A stretch of DNA of 64,000 bases, taken from contig CM049414.1 of the NCBI GenBank assembly GCA_026929865.2, forward strand, positions 1,862,001-1,926,000, in the 5' to 3' direction. A program made the translations under genes and the position numbers. Positions 44,601-55,249 of the stretch are shown one piece after another. Below the pieces are notes generated by a model. That model was not told the origin of the DNA. It made no database searches and saw only the letters and a program-made list of their open reading frames with translations. This DNA is from Hyperoplus lanceolatus. Its lineage: Eukaryota; Chordata; Actinopteri; Uranoscopiformes; Ammodytidae. Numbering within the stretch: position 1 is the first letter of the stretch; every line of letters starts with the position of its first letter.

Positions 44601-44833
44601 TACCCCCTCCTCTCTTTTATTTGATTTAATGTTATTTCTTTGTGTTTTTTTTGTTTTTTTTCATATTGATTGTTTGTTTTTGTTTCTTGTGGTGTGTGTT
44701 TCGTGTTGTTGGGTGTGAGGGTGGGATGTGGGTGGGGTATGTTCGGGAGAAAAAGGGGGAAAAATTTGTACTCGCTGTGCTACAATTCCGTTGTTACTAA
44801 CATTTAATAAAAAAACCTTTGAAAGAAAGAAAA
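41631..44833 (+). mobile_element. L1-clade LINE, 5'-truncated ORF2 with 3' UTR, split by a foldback insertion
   Basis: Reverse transcriptase homology starts at EWNYLFFTLEKF (41631), inside the RT domain, so the endonuclease and RT fingers are missing. Visible RT motifs: GTRQGCPLSPLLF (about 41772), SLYADDLLLF with the catalytic YADD at about 41904-41915, SGYKLNLSKSE, and LSYLGV. Thumb and C-terminal parts follow (WNGKYPRLRKAFL, GGMALPNFQYYYWA). An in-frame TGA sits at 42504-42506, after which coding resumes to 43087. After the 989-bp insertion the ORF continues from 44089 to a stop at 44597-44599, with a C-terminal CX2CX8HX4C zinc knuckle (CDSCKSAPASLFHMYWLC). The 3' UTR is T/G-rich and ends in aataaaaaaacctttgaaag. 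L1-clade assignment rests on the motif style; the copy is non-functional. Confidence 0.85.
43094..44082. mobile_element. Foldback element, about 1 kb near-perfect palindrome
   Basis: Left arm from 43094 (TATGGAAGTAAATGAGTG) and right arm ending at 44082 (CACTCATTTACTTCCATA) are inverted copies through the whole element, meeting at a loop of about 20 bp near 43598-43619. The 6-bp sequence CTCTAC flanks both ends (43088-43093 and 44083-44088); an 8-bp reading, ACTCTACT versus ACTCTACC, has one mismatch. Removing the element plus one CTCTAC rejoins the host L1 ORF2 in frame (…RIHST then SMCALH…), which proves insertion. Arms differ in length because the left has three and the right two copies of a ~31-bp subterminal repeat (cattgaaataatgtatctga). 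Many TGAAT motifs lie near the ends. No transposase is coded; the superfamily is unassigned. Confidence 0.85.
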
Positions 44834-44947
44834 TTCTTCCGAAACTTAAGACTCCCTACCCCTGGACCCGGCGCCACGGGGTGTCAAGACAGTTGTATTT
44901 TTTGCCCCAAAAAATAATAATAAAAAATATATATATATTATTTGCCC
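44834..44947. other. Short spacer after the L1 3' end
   Basis: Unique-looking sequence with a G/C-rich stretch (tggacccggcgccacgggg) followed by an A/T run and a short (TA)n. Nothing recognisable. Confidence 0.5.
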
Positions 44948-45251
44948 CATACCAGTGACTATCTTTATCCGTTGTTCAAAGCAGACAGCACAGTTTATCA
45001 TGTTTGTGCAGGTTGTGGGAGAGATAGTGTGCATATTATCGGAAAAATTGACTTGAAGCATATAGGAAAAGACCCTTCAGTTGGCTGACAGTTGCATAGA
45101 TAAATGAGAGTGTTTCTCTTGGTGAGAGCGTGTATAAAATGTGTCGAGGACACTTGCTGTCTGGACAGGAGTTAGATACACGGGAACAAATACACAAGCA
45201 CATTCCAGAGTTCACGGGGGAGGAGTTCCCGTTAGTCAAGACCATTTTTAA
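44948..45251 (+). pseudogene. Possible decayed coding segment, unrecognised family
   Basis: Two consecutive readable blocks in different frames. The first (about 44948-45090) reads SDYLYPLFKADSTVYHV, CAGCGRDSVHIIGKIDLKHI, ending at a TGA after GKDPSVG. The second (about 45097-45251) reads VSLGESVYKMCRGHLLSGQE, LDTREQIHKHIPEFTGEEF and PLVKTIFKG, followed by a donor-like ggtaagag. The composition looks protein-like, with a CxxC-type motif, in otherwise AT-rich sequence just past the L1 3' end. I do not recognise the family. It could be a transposase remnant, an old exon of a host gene, or chance. Confidence 0.25.
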
Positions 45252-47529
45252 AGGTAAGAGGTTAGCCATGCCTTCTGCAAGATCTGCAGGGCGGATGTTT
45301 CCGTCCAGAACTGAGGAGTTGGAGGACGGTAAAAGTAATAGATGTTAATAATAAACACAATAGAGGTAGGCAGTAGGCTATTAGACATACAAATGCAGTT
45401 GCAGTGCAGAGACGTCATTATCTGTATCTGTTCAGCCAACAAAAGCATCTGTATATGTATCTGTATTTTGGATATGAAACCGAAAGGCTTTTGTCTGAAT
45501 ATTTTTTCCCAGCAGTTATTGTCCCTTCAGAGCATCAAATTGATTTAATGTTGTCATATAATCAATGATGAAATATATTTCTACCTCATACTGTACTTTT
45601 CATCTGTTTCTCTCTCATAAGTTTAACATACTGTCTGAGCCCCACTACCCCTTTGACTGGGGGACATTGAACATTCAGAAACAGAACAGGACATCACAGT
45701 CATTCATTAACTTGGTCCGTTTTATTTAATTTTTTAATCTCTTTCTCCCTTTTTATTTTTAACTTAACTAAACTAAAGTTTTATGATCTATCGATCTTCG
45801 ATCTAATGGATCTATAGATTAGTTTTGCCCGTTTTATTTCCCTCCTCTCTCTTTCTTTCTCTCCTTCACTCTGTCTCTCTATCTCTCTCTCCCTCTCTGT
45901 CTCTCTCTCTTTTTTAATTTCTAACTTGGTTCAATGAATAATTCATTTGGACTGCATTGATCTACAAGTGATCAATGCACAAAAACAATACTTTTTTCAG
46001 TAGAGACAGAGACAAGAGACAGTGTGCAGGGTTTTTTTTTCTATATTTTTGATGATATTTTGGAAATTCATAAAGTAGATGTCACGTGACTGTATTTCAG
46101 CATAGTTTAAATGCACTGTCAATACTTCCTCTCATCTAATTTTCTTGTATAGCCTGTGTTGTTAAACAGTAGTATGAGCTTGTTATGCTCGGGCGTTCAA
46201 ATAAAGTTCATTAAATCATGTGGCATAGCTGATGTAGCTGTGTAGTGATTTAGCAATTCTATCTCCAGATACTACTATTTTCTCTCCTGTGTAGATAATT
46301 TTCCTGGATAAAAGACTAGGTTCCCCTAGATACAAGTGTGATTACAGAACAATAGTTATTTCAGATCATTGTCCCCAAACTATAGAAATGCGTATCCCTA
46401 ATACACAGTCTAGTTACCATCAATAAAGACTCAATTCTCTGCTTTTATCAGAAGACGCTTTTAAATTTCCTATGAAATCAATCATTCCTTAAGGTTAACC
46501 AAACGTCAGAGAGTCACTAAAGGCATATTTACAGGTACAGATAATCTCATAATGCACAAATTAGATAATAATAATTATAAATATTATACTCAAAACCATA
46601 AAACATCAGCCATTTAAAAGACAAAAGGCAAACAAACTATATCTATTTATTGTCCATTTTGTTTTTTCCTGACCAGCGCACTTGAATGCGTCTGTCGTAA
46701 TTACGACTGCACAAAGTACCATATTTCCAAGTAGCACATGAAGGCAGCATGAGTCTTTATGATACCAATACTCACTACACCTCTGGAGCACCACAAGACT
46801 ACTCTTTAACCGCCTTTAACACTTTATCTGTGAAACTGTTTACAAGAATCAACCAGGCTGAAATATGTTAGGTCCAAACACTGATCCATTTGAGATCAGG
46901 TGCTACAAGCTGACCCTACAAGAACCAATATTGTTTTCATGCTGTATATCTTAATACTAATTTCTATTTGAACTTAAAAATATGTAGCTTGTCTGTTTGT
47001 ATCTAAAACAGTGCTTTTTACCATGCTGAACAAAACGTGTCATTATAATGAAGGGGGAAAACATTAAATGGTTATTTTAATTTGTGAAAGAAAATTGAGC
47101 CATGATTCAACAATATATTAAAACAAAATTAAATAATTTGAGGAACATAATTTAAAACGGAACAGAAAAACATCAACTGGTCCTATGATTAGAAAACAGT
47201 AAATATAATTAGAAAATAGAAAGCAAGTGTACACAGATTTAAAATTGTACTTACCCAAAATGAAGAAAATTGATTTTATATCCCCCCCTGTGCAGACGTC
47301 AGATGTTTGTGTTATTTATCAATATATTTTTTCCCTAAAAAAATATAAATATGTTAGTGTCTTTTAATTCAGTCCTGCAATGTTTGCACACATCCGTTCA
47401 AACAGCTTTTGTGACAGTACACCTCTTTTAAGGCCTATATGTAAGGGAACCCAATATAAGCTGTATGACGTGACTTGTGCGTGATAGCTATTTCAGAAAT
47501 GTTGTGGTACCTTAGTGATGAAAAAAAAA
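45252..47529. other. AT-rich intergenic DNA, no gene seen
   Basis: No ORF with recognisable content. The only structure is a pyrimidine-rich low-complexity tract at about 45840-45915 (CT/TTTC repeats) and short A or T runs. All ORFs here are under 80 codons and have random composition. Confidence 0.6.
45840..45915 (+). repeat. CT-rich low-complexity tract
   Basis: About 75 bp of almost pure C and T (ctctctctt, tctctctatctctctctccc), an imperfect (CT)n microsatellite on the + strand. Confidence 0.85.
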
Positions 47530-47900
47530 CAATCTGTCATTTTGCTTGGCAGAGGACAATAGAATACTAATTTATTTTATCCTGTGAAAGAAGTTACAGG
47601 TGCATTCCAGCTAAGTCAATGTTATAGGTTGCCCCACCGGTCTGACAAGTTATGGAAGGGTTATAAAGGCGGAAAGACAGTCATTTGTTAATAGAATTGT
47701 ATACCAAAACATGTTGAAAGAATATAAAAATAATATTGGGATTTATCAGAGTAAATCTGTAAATAGATAATACAATACACCTAAAGTATAAAGTAATAAG
47801 GTAAATATAAGCACATGAATAGAAAAACATTTCAGTTTAATTTAATTTAATTTCAGTGCAAATCCACGACGTTAATATAATCCAGTATGAATTCTATATA
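47530..47900 (+). repeat. Diverged dispersed repeat, copy A
   Basis: Shares ordered short words with 52587-52970: aatctgtcatt, gcattcca, aggttgc-ccacc, caagttatg, a tatc-gagtaaa block, and ttaatat-a-ccagtatgaa near the end. The order and spacing are similar but the identity is low, so these are probably old copies of one dispersed element or an ancient segmental duplication. No coding capacity and no clear termini. Confidence 0.4.
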
Positions 47901-48093
47901 TATATTAATGAAAAAATAAATAAATTCTGCTTCCAAGTGTCAGTTTAGTAAACGTGCAAATTAACATGCATTATTCCCATAGTACAATTAAATACTGTTT
48001 CACAGTCATATTGGCCAAAGTGTGAAAGTATGATGGAAAAGCAGTATGGACAGCCTGCAAATATTTGTTACTATATAAAATTATTTATAGTAG

Positions 48094-49381
48094 TAGGGGA
48101 GAGTGGCCTAAGTTGTGCATTTTGGAAGTTGTGCCACCCCTTGTTTCTAGAAAACCGTGGAAGAAATTGGAAATGTGACCACATATTTAAAATGAGCCAT
48201 CCATTTGACTCATCCTGTAAAGAAGGGAGACACAAGGAATAAGATATAAGCACATTTAAGCTCAAAAAACTGTGTTTTGCCTTTCAAAGTAAAATTTCCA
48301 TGATCAAGGTTTTTTGATTATTGTGTCTGAACAATTATAGACAAGTTTGAAAACATTTGACACATGTTTTAGTGCTTTATTATGCTACATTTTGAGTCTA
48401 TACAGTTAGCACGATGTCAGCCCTAAATTGCTGCATCATGCTTATTATCCAAATTTCTGGGATTGGGGTGATTTGTGCCAAAGGGCCTGGGTGAGTTATA
48501 AATAAGTAAGTAAAATGTATTTATAAAAGCACATGTATGACAGTTTGCACTGTCCAAAGTGCTGTACATAGTGCATTCAGTAGGTAAACAATGAAGGTAA
48601 AATAACAATAACCAAAATAAAAGACGTAAAGTCCATACATCCACATAAACACAGATAGTAGTGCAGAGGTAAGATAGTTAATGGGGAGGAAACACCAGGG
48701 TGTACATATGGATTTTGAGCCTTGATTTAAAGGCAGAAATGTAGGGGGTATCACATTTGTCAGGCGGCAGTTGGTTCCACAAGCACAGAGCAACTAGTGC
48801 AAAGTACATTTCTGAGAGTTGTGCCAGTGGCATGGCTGTATACGCTGGTCACCAAAAGAAAGTGATTGTCTACAGTAGCTCAAAAGAGAGTGACATCTCA
48901 ATTCCTCTTAACGACACCACTGATGAGAGTTCAGATGGCCAGAAAGATGATAATGGTGACTTTGTCATTGTGAGCTTTGCAGGTAAAACCATTAGATCTG
49001 CTAGGCCTTGTTTAAGAAAATTGTCCTTCAATCTTTGTCAACTATTTACTTTATTTCCTTTAAATAAACCTTAAATAAGTAATTGTCTTATGGATTTGTC
49101 TTGCATTACAGTTTATGAGATGTATAGCAATGGCACAATTTACCCCATGGTATTCTCTCCAACCGCACAACTTACACTTACACCGGGGGCAAGTTGTGCA
49201 ACAAGACAATTTTTTTCCGAAAGCTATATTTCTTCAACAGTTTATTCCAGATCCAAAGTTTTTATTGCCAGGGATGCACAACACCCTGAAATATATGTAC
49301 ATATTTGAGTTGGAGACTTTACTGTCTTACTTTAAAGTCACTTTGAGTGAAAAGTTGCACAATTTAGGCCACTCTCCCCTA
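48094..49381 (+). mobile_element. TIR element flanked by TA, pogo/Tc1-mariner-like, with transposase remnant
   Basis: The first 26 bases from 48094 (taggggagagtggcctaag…) are repeated inverted at 49356-49381 with one mismatch. Taking GGGGAGAG as the true terminus leaves TA on both sides, the target of Tc1/mariner/pogo elements. The motif AGTTGTGC recurs inside both ends (for example 48111, 48127, 48815, 49191), as subterminal transposase-binding repeats often do. Around 48830-48990 a readable block gives MAVYAGHQKKVIVYSSSKES then GDFVIVSFAGKT followed by gtaaaacc-like sequence, reminiscent of a segment in pogo/Tigger-type fish proteins; this is from memory and weak. No catalytic domain remains, so the copy is non-autonomous. 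Confidence 0.7.
48490..48810. repeat. Dispersed repeat fragment nested inside the TIR element
   Basis: Starts with tgtatttataaaagcacatg and contains gtccaaagtgctgtacat, then ggcggcagttggttccacaa. These phrases are typical of a very common fish interspersed repeat whose end carries the tttataaagc-type motif. It interrupts the TIR element between its left subterminal repeats and the transposase-like block. Exact borders and family cannot be set by eye. Confidence 0.45.
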
Positions 49382-51990
49382 TACATAAATAATAATCAAT
49401 TGTTTAAATGAAATTAAAATAGAGCATGATAATGGAATAATACGGATGGATTGATTATCAAATGAAATTATGAATTTGCTACAGTTGAAAGTCGCCCATT
49501 ATGATTGAATGAGCTTCCTAGATTGTGATAGCTAATTGAAAGCTAAATCTGCTTTTGCAACAATCCTAATTTATGTGTTTGAAGTCTCTTGACAGTTCAC
49601 ACTCGGATACAAGAATATTTTTCAACTAACTGTACTGCCTCTGATAGACAGGAAACAATATTTAAGACATTTGTAAAATAAAATAAGAACTTTTTTTTAA
49701 TTTGAGAGAAATGTATTGAAAACTTTTTCAAACTTTTTAGAGTTCAGATATGCAGTATACATATGTTATACTGCGTGTTGTTGAGGGGTTACACAAAGCC
49801 AGTGATTTGCATGTTATGCAAATTAATTTGAATATTCCCTTTATATTCACTGGCAGTACAGCTGCTTAAAGATGAGCATTATGGTGAGGTAAAATTTGAA
49901 TTATGGTTTCTATGGTAATTTAGAGCTTATCCTAAAGTGTATTTTAATGAGTTAAATTAATTTGCAATGCCAAGGTATCCTGCAGTTCTATTTTAAACTA
50001 TTGTTATTATAAAGAGGCATGTAGCTTCATGTCACAGTGATGTATTTGGGAACGTGGTGTTTCCCTATGTTGGTTGTTGCATTGCACTTCCAAATGATGA
50101 CCTTTAAATCAAACAGTGTGTAAGATCCATTGATTGATTACATGTTCCTTGTGGCAGGTTATTCTTGTCTTGCACTTGCAAACAAGCATTAACAATAATA
50201 AGAAATGTGACGTACAAAGGAAAATACAAACCGCAATAGACAAGGTGCAGCTCCATGTTTACACAATGGGATGTGCTTCTCCCTAGCTTAAAAGATATTG
50301 TGAGTCATTGCACTGCAGGTTTGTGTTATTCAACCACAGCAATCTTATGCAATAATAAGATGTTCTCAAATATGTATTACGCCAATGTGACAAGAGTCAA
50401 CCATAGGACAAAACCCCAGCTCAAATTGTTTATATAATGTTGGTTTGCTTCTCTCTAGCTTAAGTTATTTTTAGATATTGAACTCCAGGTTATGGAACAT
50501 GCCGCATAACATATTATTTCCACATAATTCTTACTCCTAACAAGCTATTTCTATTGTATTGGGTATACTACGTTATGAGTAAAATCAGATAATACTTCTA
50601 AGATGTACACCCTCTGTGGAAACACAACCACTGAAGCACGTTTGCATGAATGCCCAAGGAACATTTGGAAAATGATCTAAAATACAGAAGTAAATACAAG
50701 AATGAATAAATGGTGAAGTTAATAATGTACAAAATATGGAAATAAATACATGTAGTAATCAATTTGAAATATTGAATTGTTTATGCTAGCAACTCTCATT
50801 TATTTATTATTTTTTATTCTTTATTATTTTATTTCTAGTATTTACACAATTTTACATTTATACTCAAAGGGGAAATATGTATTGATTTTGCATTAAAACT
50901 TCACAAAATGACACAAGTTGTGAACTAAACACATCACAAATGTTTCCATCAATGTTCAATACCAGAGAAATCTTTTCATTTGACTGAAGTAACGCATCGT
51001 TTCACCTGGTCACCTGTAAATGACGGGGCCGGTCTGCTTCCTGAAAATCCCTGCTAAAACTGTTGAAAACATGGGGGAGTGGGTAATACAGGGGAGGAAG
51101 TCACTCCACAACCGCGCCATAAAGAAAAACAAAAGTTAAAGCTTCACAGCATTGGATTGTTGTTTGTTGTATTGTTTTGTTTGCACCATCATGATAGAAT
51201 ATGTGTATGCCTTGCCCTCTGCTTCTTTTAATTTTCCCTCTGCTACTCTCACCAAAACTGTTCTCATGATCCATGACGTCATCTAACTGTTTTCGGTTAT
51301 TGTTTTGAAAGTAAGCCCAGTAGTTCTGCTCTATATCTAAGAGCCCATAGGGCAGAATATTGCCTATTGTTGTGCGTTTAAGTCATTATACGTCCTCCAA
51401 AATCAGTGAATACTGTATCTTGTCACGATCTGCTACCTGTTGGTACTGCTTGTATGCTGAAAAAAAATCTATTTTTTATACACAGCCTAAGCTCTGTAAA
51501 CTGGCATGATTGCTACTGCATTGGGCCCCCCTTTCTTTTGTTTAAATACTAGTCTAGGCTGTTTATGAACACCAGTTTTTTTTTTTCGGTGCACACACAG
51601 TACAGCCAGATATCGGTTCATGAGGAGATACTAACTGATGTGACTAATTCTGGTCATTTGCCAGGCACACGTTGTTTAAGGAGTGGAAGGCTTTTGGTTC
51701 GCATTTTGTTATCTGTCTTGGACCTTTTCAGACAAAGGCAAATTCTTTAACTAATAATTGCTGTTGAAGTTTAGTGTCCAGATATTTAACCTATTTGGCC
51801 ACATTGCTAAAACTGTATCATCACTATTTAAACTTATCATTGGTGCAACTGCTGACCCCTTCTTCTGTTTCCAGCCTTAGCCTCTGAGCTTAGCAATAAA
51901 CCAGCATTTGTCATTACTATATCTGATGATGGTGTTGCTGTATAGTCAGCTGTCCTCACAGAAGTCTAACGTAGGACAAAAACAGCCTCT
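49382..51990. other. AT-rich intergenic DNA, no gene seen
   Basis: No recognisable coding sequence. A weak local duplication is present: tgtgcttctccctagctta at 50269 and ttgcttctctctagctta near 50445, each followed by a gatatt-g-a-t-ca-gcaggtt-like stretch, about 175 bp apart. Otherwise unique-looking AT-rich sequence. Confidence 0.55.
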
Positions 51991-51999
51991 GTATACACC

Positions 52000-52440
52000 A
52001 GAGCATGAGAAAACCGCAGTCAGTAAAGTCCAAACATACTGAGGTCATCCCGGTTGGTCCCCCCCTTTTCTGCCTTTCAATCTGCCAGAACATTTACAGT
52101 TTAGCCAATAACATTATCCAGGCTGCTATGAATCTAGGGGTTATATTTGATAATACCCTTAACTTTGACAATCAAGTTAAACATGTTGTCCCGTCTTGTT
52201 TTTATCACCTCGGAATAATTCATACATTCCAACAAATTTTAACCACTGCTGATCTACTTTCAGTTGTACTTACTGCAATGCACTTTACTTGGGTATCAGC
52301 CAGGCCTCTCTCCAGCTCTTCCAAAACGCAGCTGTGCCATTTGTTACCGGCACAAAGGGACGAGAACAAATCACTTGGCTCCCAGTTACTTACCTCAAAG
52401 GTGCTACGAGGAACTTTTAAATACTGTATTTCTGAAACAA
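52000..52440 (+). mobile_element. Decayed L2/CR1-type LINE reverse transcriptase fragment
   Basis: The + strand reads KSKHTEVIPVGPP, then MNLGVIFDNTLNFDNQVKHV and FYHLGIIHTFQQILTTADL. These match the segment of L2/CR1-group ORF2 that contains (N)LGV-D..L.F..H. A frame change then follows to a block equivalent to LTYCNALY-GIS-ASL-LFQNAA and TGTKGREQIT-LP. Stops and shifts show it is an old dead copy. It is followed at 52397 by aaaggtgctacgaggaac, the end of a second element type also found inverted at 57240. Confidence 0.65.
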
Positions 52441-52445
52441 AGAAT
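52397..52445 (+). mobile_element. Solo end of a TIR element (aaaggtgctacgagg family)
   Basis: The sequence aaaggtgctacgaggaac, then ttttaaata and tatttctgaaaca, is matched on the opposite strand at about 57205-57247. It is likely one terminus of the same element family as the outer element at 55250-57250. The other end is not apparent here. Confidence 0.45.
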
Positions 52446-52586
52446 GCTATTTTTATATATTTTTTTCTTATGCAGTGCACTGCAGGGGATGGTGTGAAAG
52501 GTATTGCTGATTGTACTGTAACACTGGAAATGTTTTGAAAGCTTAGTGAAGAAAAAACCAATAAGAAAAGATAAATACAATTATAT

Positions 52587-52970
52587 ATCAATCTGTCATT
52601 GCCTTGTCTCAGTGAAATGGCATACTCCCTTCTTTTGTCCTGCCATTTCCTATTGCATTCCACCTATGTGAAAGTTGAAGGTTGCTCCACCAGTTTGCCA
52701 AGTTATGATAAACAAATACAGAAAGTTATAGTGAACTGGTGATGGAGTAGTAGAACACAAGAAAAGAAAAATAAATTATTTCTAATGTAATTGAATATTT
52801 ATACACATATATATACACAATATATGAATATCGGACACAATATTTAGAGTTATCTGAGTAAAGTCATAGCAATAATGTTTATATAGACACATCAAAAGAC
52901 AGGGTTCTCAGTTTGATATGATTAGGCTTTTTGTAAATACATGACATTAATATGACCCAGTATGAAATAT
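52587..52970 (+). repeat. Diverged dispersed repeat, copy B
   Basis: Partner of 47530-47900, with the same ordered words (caatctgtcatt, gcattccacc, ggttgctccacc, caagttatg, atctgagtaaa, attaatatgacccagtatgaa). Both copies lie at similar distances from decayed mobile elements. No termini or coding sequence identified. Confidence 0.4.
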
Positions 52971-53137
52971 CAATATTTGATCAATATTGGATATTAACTA
53001 CAATTAGTTTTATTTTTCAGCCTCAGACAATTAATAACTGCATCATTTTGTTATGGACCAATATTCATATCAATATACAGTATATTAGCAATATAAGCAG
53101 TATGTAACTTTGTTTTGATAGGTGCTATAACACTTTA

Positions 53138-53207
53138 TTATTATTATTATTATTACTAGTTTGATTGATTTGACTAAAATGACTTATAATATATATATAA
53201 TATATAT

Positions 53208-53264
<57 letters not shown>

Positions 53265-53338
53265 CATATACGTATACTGTATGTATACACACATACACAG
53301 ACGTGTCGTGCGTGTGTGTGTGTGTGTGTGTGAGAGAG
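53138..53338 (+). repeat. Compound microsatellite: (ATT)n, (TA)n, (TACA)n, (GT)n, (GA)n
   Basis: A short ATT run (about 53138-53155) precedes an AT dinucleotide tract (about 53186-53262), then tacatacatat variants, a (GT)n run (about 53312-53330) and gagagaga. The (TA)n tract reads as Ile/Tyr repeats in one frame, but that is not coding evidence. Confidence 0.9.
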
Positions 53339-53339
53339 A

Positions 53340-55249
53340 GATGGGTTGAGACATCACAATGATTTATTTCTAGATAAAAAAAACATCAAAATGTGTGTCT
53401 GTTTGCATCACATCATCAAATCTTATACCTTTGGCCATATAAATGGACTGAAGAACAGGTTATCAAACTTGACTTTCCATTTCACATCCCTCATTTTATC
53501 CCTGCACTTGTCTCTTTCATATAGGCCTATTCAAATGAAATATGATTCAATGATTCAGAAATGATTCAGCAGTTATGGAGTGTGTCAGTACTGGACAGGA
53601 GACAGAGTAGGGGACTGGTGAACAGCTCTGTGGGACGGTGTGGGAGGAACCACCTTCTCTTCATTGTTGCCTAGACGAGGGAGATAGTTGAGGATTTTGG
53701 GAGGGCTGTTCCATAATGCAAGTTTACCAAATAAGCCAGGCTTATTTCGGTTTGTCTGACTCACTTTCGGGTTTTTCCAGTTCCATATTTCAAGCTCATT
53801 TACTACAGGAACGTATGCAGGGAAACTAGCCTGGTCCTGGGCAGGCTAATTGTCAGATTAAGCATGAGTTGCAGCTCAAACATAGTTCCAGTAACACAGA
53901 TCCTAAAGGAGAGCAATGATTTTACCACAGTCTCCGGAGTGTTGCCTTATTGTTCTCTCTGATGAGTCTAGGGACAGAGCAGACTCTACCTCATGAACAA
54001 TCTTAAATCATAATCCTCTTCAAGCCCATAGAGTTGGTTGCGGAGAGAGGTGTTGCATGAGCTGCTGAAGACAATGGAAAGCACTACTCTTTAAGCTTCA
54101 CAACCACTTCATAAAGTCATTCCTGACAGCTTCACAAGCTACAATGGCTTTTTATTTTGTTTTACTTCCATTTTGTAAGTTGTGTTTTTTAGTTTATATT
54201 TATTTGATTTTTCATTTCTGCTGCTGCAATGGTGCACACCGAATAAATTAGAGTAATTTAGCATGAACATTCTACATGGCACCTGCTTTGAAAAACTGAC
54301 CTTTGAACCTTTACCTCAACAAAAGGGGCTAGGATCATGGGACCAACTGCTATAGAGAGCTCTTCACCTTGGCTAATGATAGTAATGAAAGAGGTGCTCA
54401 AATATGGTTGAAATACAATTTCACCCATATAAAAATACCCTAGGCTACATATTTAAAATCTGACTAAACTAATGTGTTTTCCATCCCCTCAAAACCCCAC
54501 TGTACTCTCAATTCAGTTCTTACAACTTCCAAGTCTAATAAAAATAATAAAAAGCCTATTGTTTAAACACAACTTCATACAAGTCACCACCATAGTAGTT
54601 TTCCAGGATGGCAACATGGGGTTTGAAAAGAAGTACTCCAAATATCAAATAGCCTAACTAGTACAGCCAAACTAGTACACTGTATCACAATTATTTTTAT
54701 TTTTATAAAAGAAAGTAAAGATGTTGATTTATTTATGATATTTAAGCTATATTTCTGGGAATTGGGTATTTGGCTTAGTAGTTCTTGTTTGCAAAGTACA
54801 CATATACAAATGTATATTTATTATACAGGTCCAATATCAAATACTGTATAGAGTGAAGCCAAATAGGTAATCACAAATTGTGATGAATTATATGAAGAAA
54901 AAGTAAAGATGTTAATTAATTTAAATAGTTTAGCCAAGAGAGTTATTATTCAAATGACAACAATTATATAATATATTTCTACCAAGTCTGTTCTGAAAAA
55001 CAGCAATACATTCTATTCTACACACTTTACCTATAAGCTCTGAAATGTTCAGGAAACATAGGGTAAAAGTGAAAGCCACAAAAGGTTTCTATTAGTTTCC
55101 ACGCTACTTGGAAACTTTAGTGAATACTTTTAATATATAAAAAAGAAAGGTCTAAAGATAGTGTACTGCATGTCATGTAACTATCGTAGAGAAACGCATC
55201 ATTACTAATTTGAATTATATCCATCTATCAGTGTATCCAATTGGTTAAT
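53340..55249. other. Intergenic DNA, no gene seen
   Basis: No ORF with protein-like content beyond about 70 codons. The stretch 53590-54060 is somewhat less AT-rich and contains cttatttcggtttgtctgac-like unique sequence, but I see no motif, splice-bounded exon or RNA gene in it. Confidence 0.5.

Noticed and set aside
53161-53349. Ile/Tyr-repeat ORF
   Set aside because: Translation of a (TA)n microsatellite; no coding evidence.
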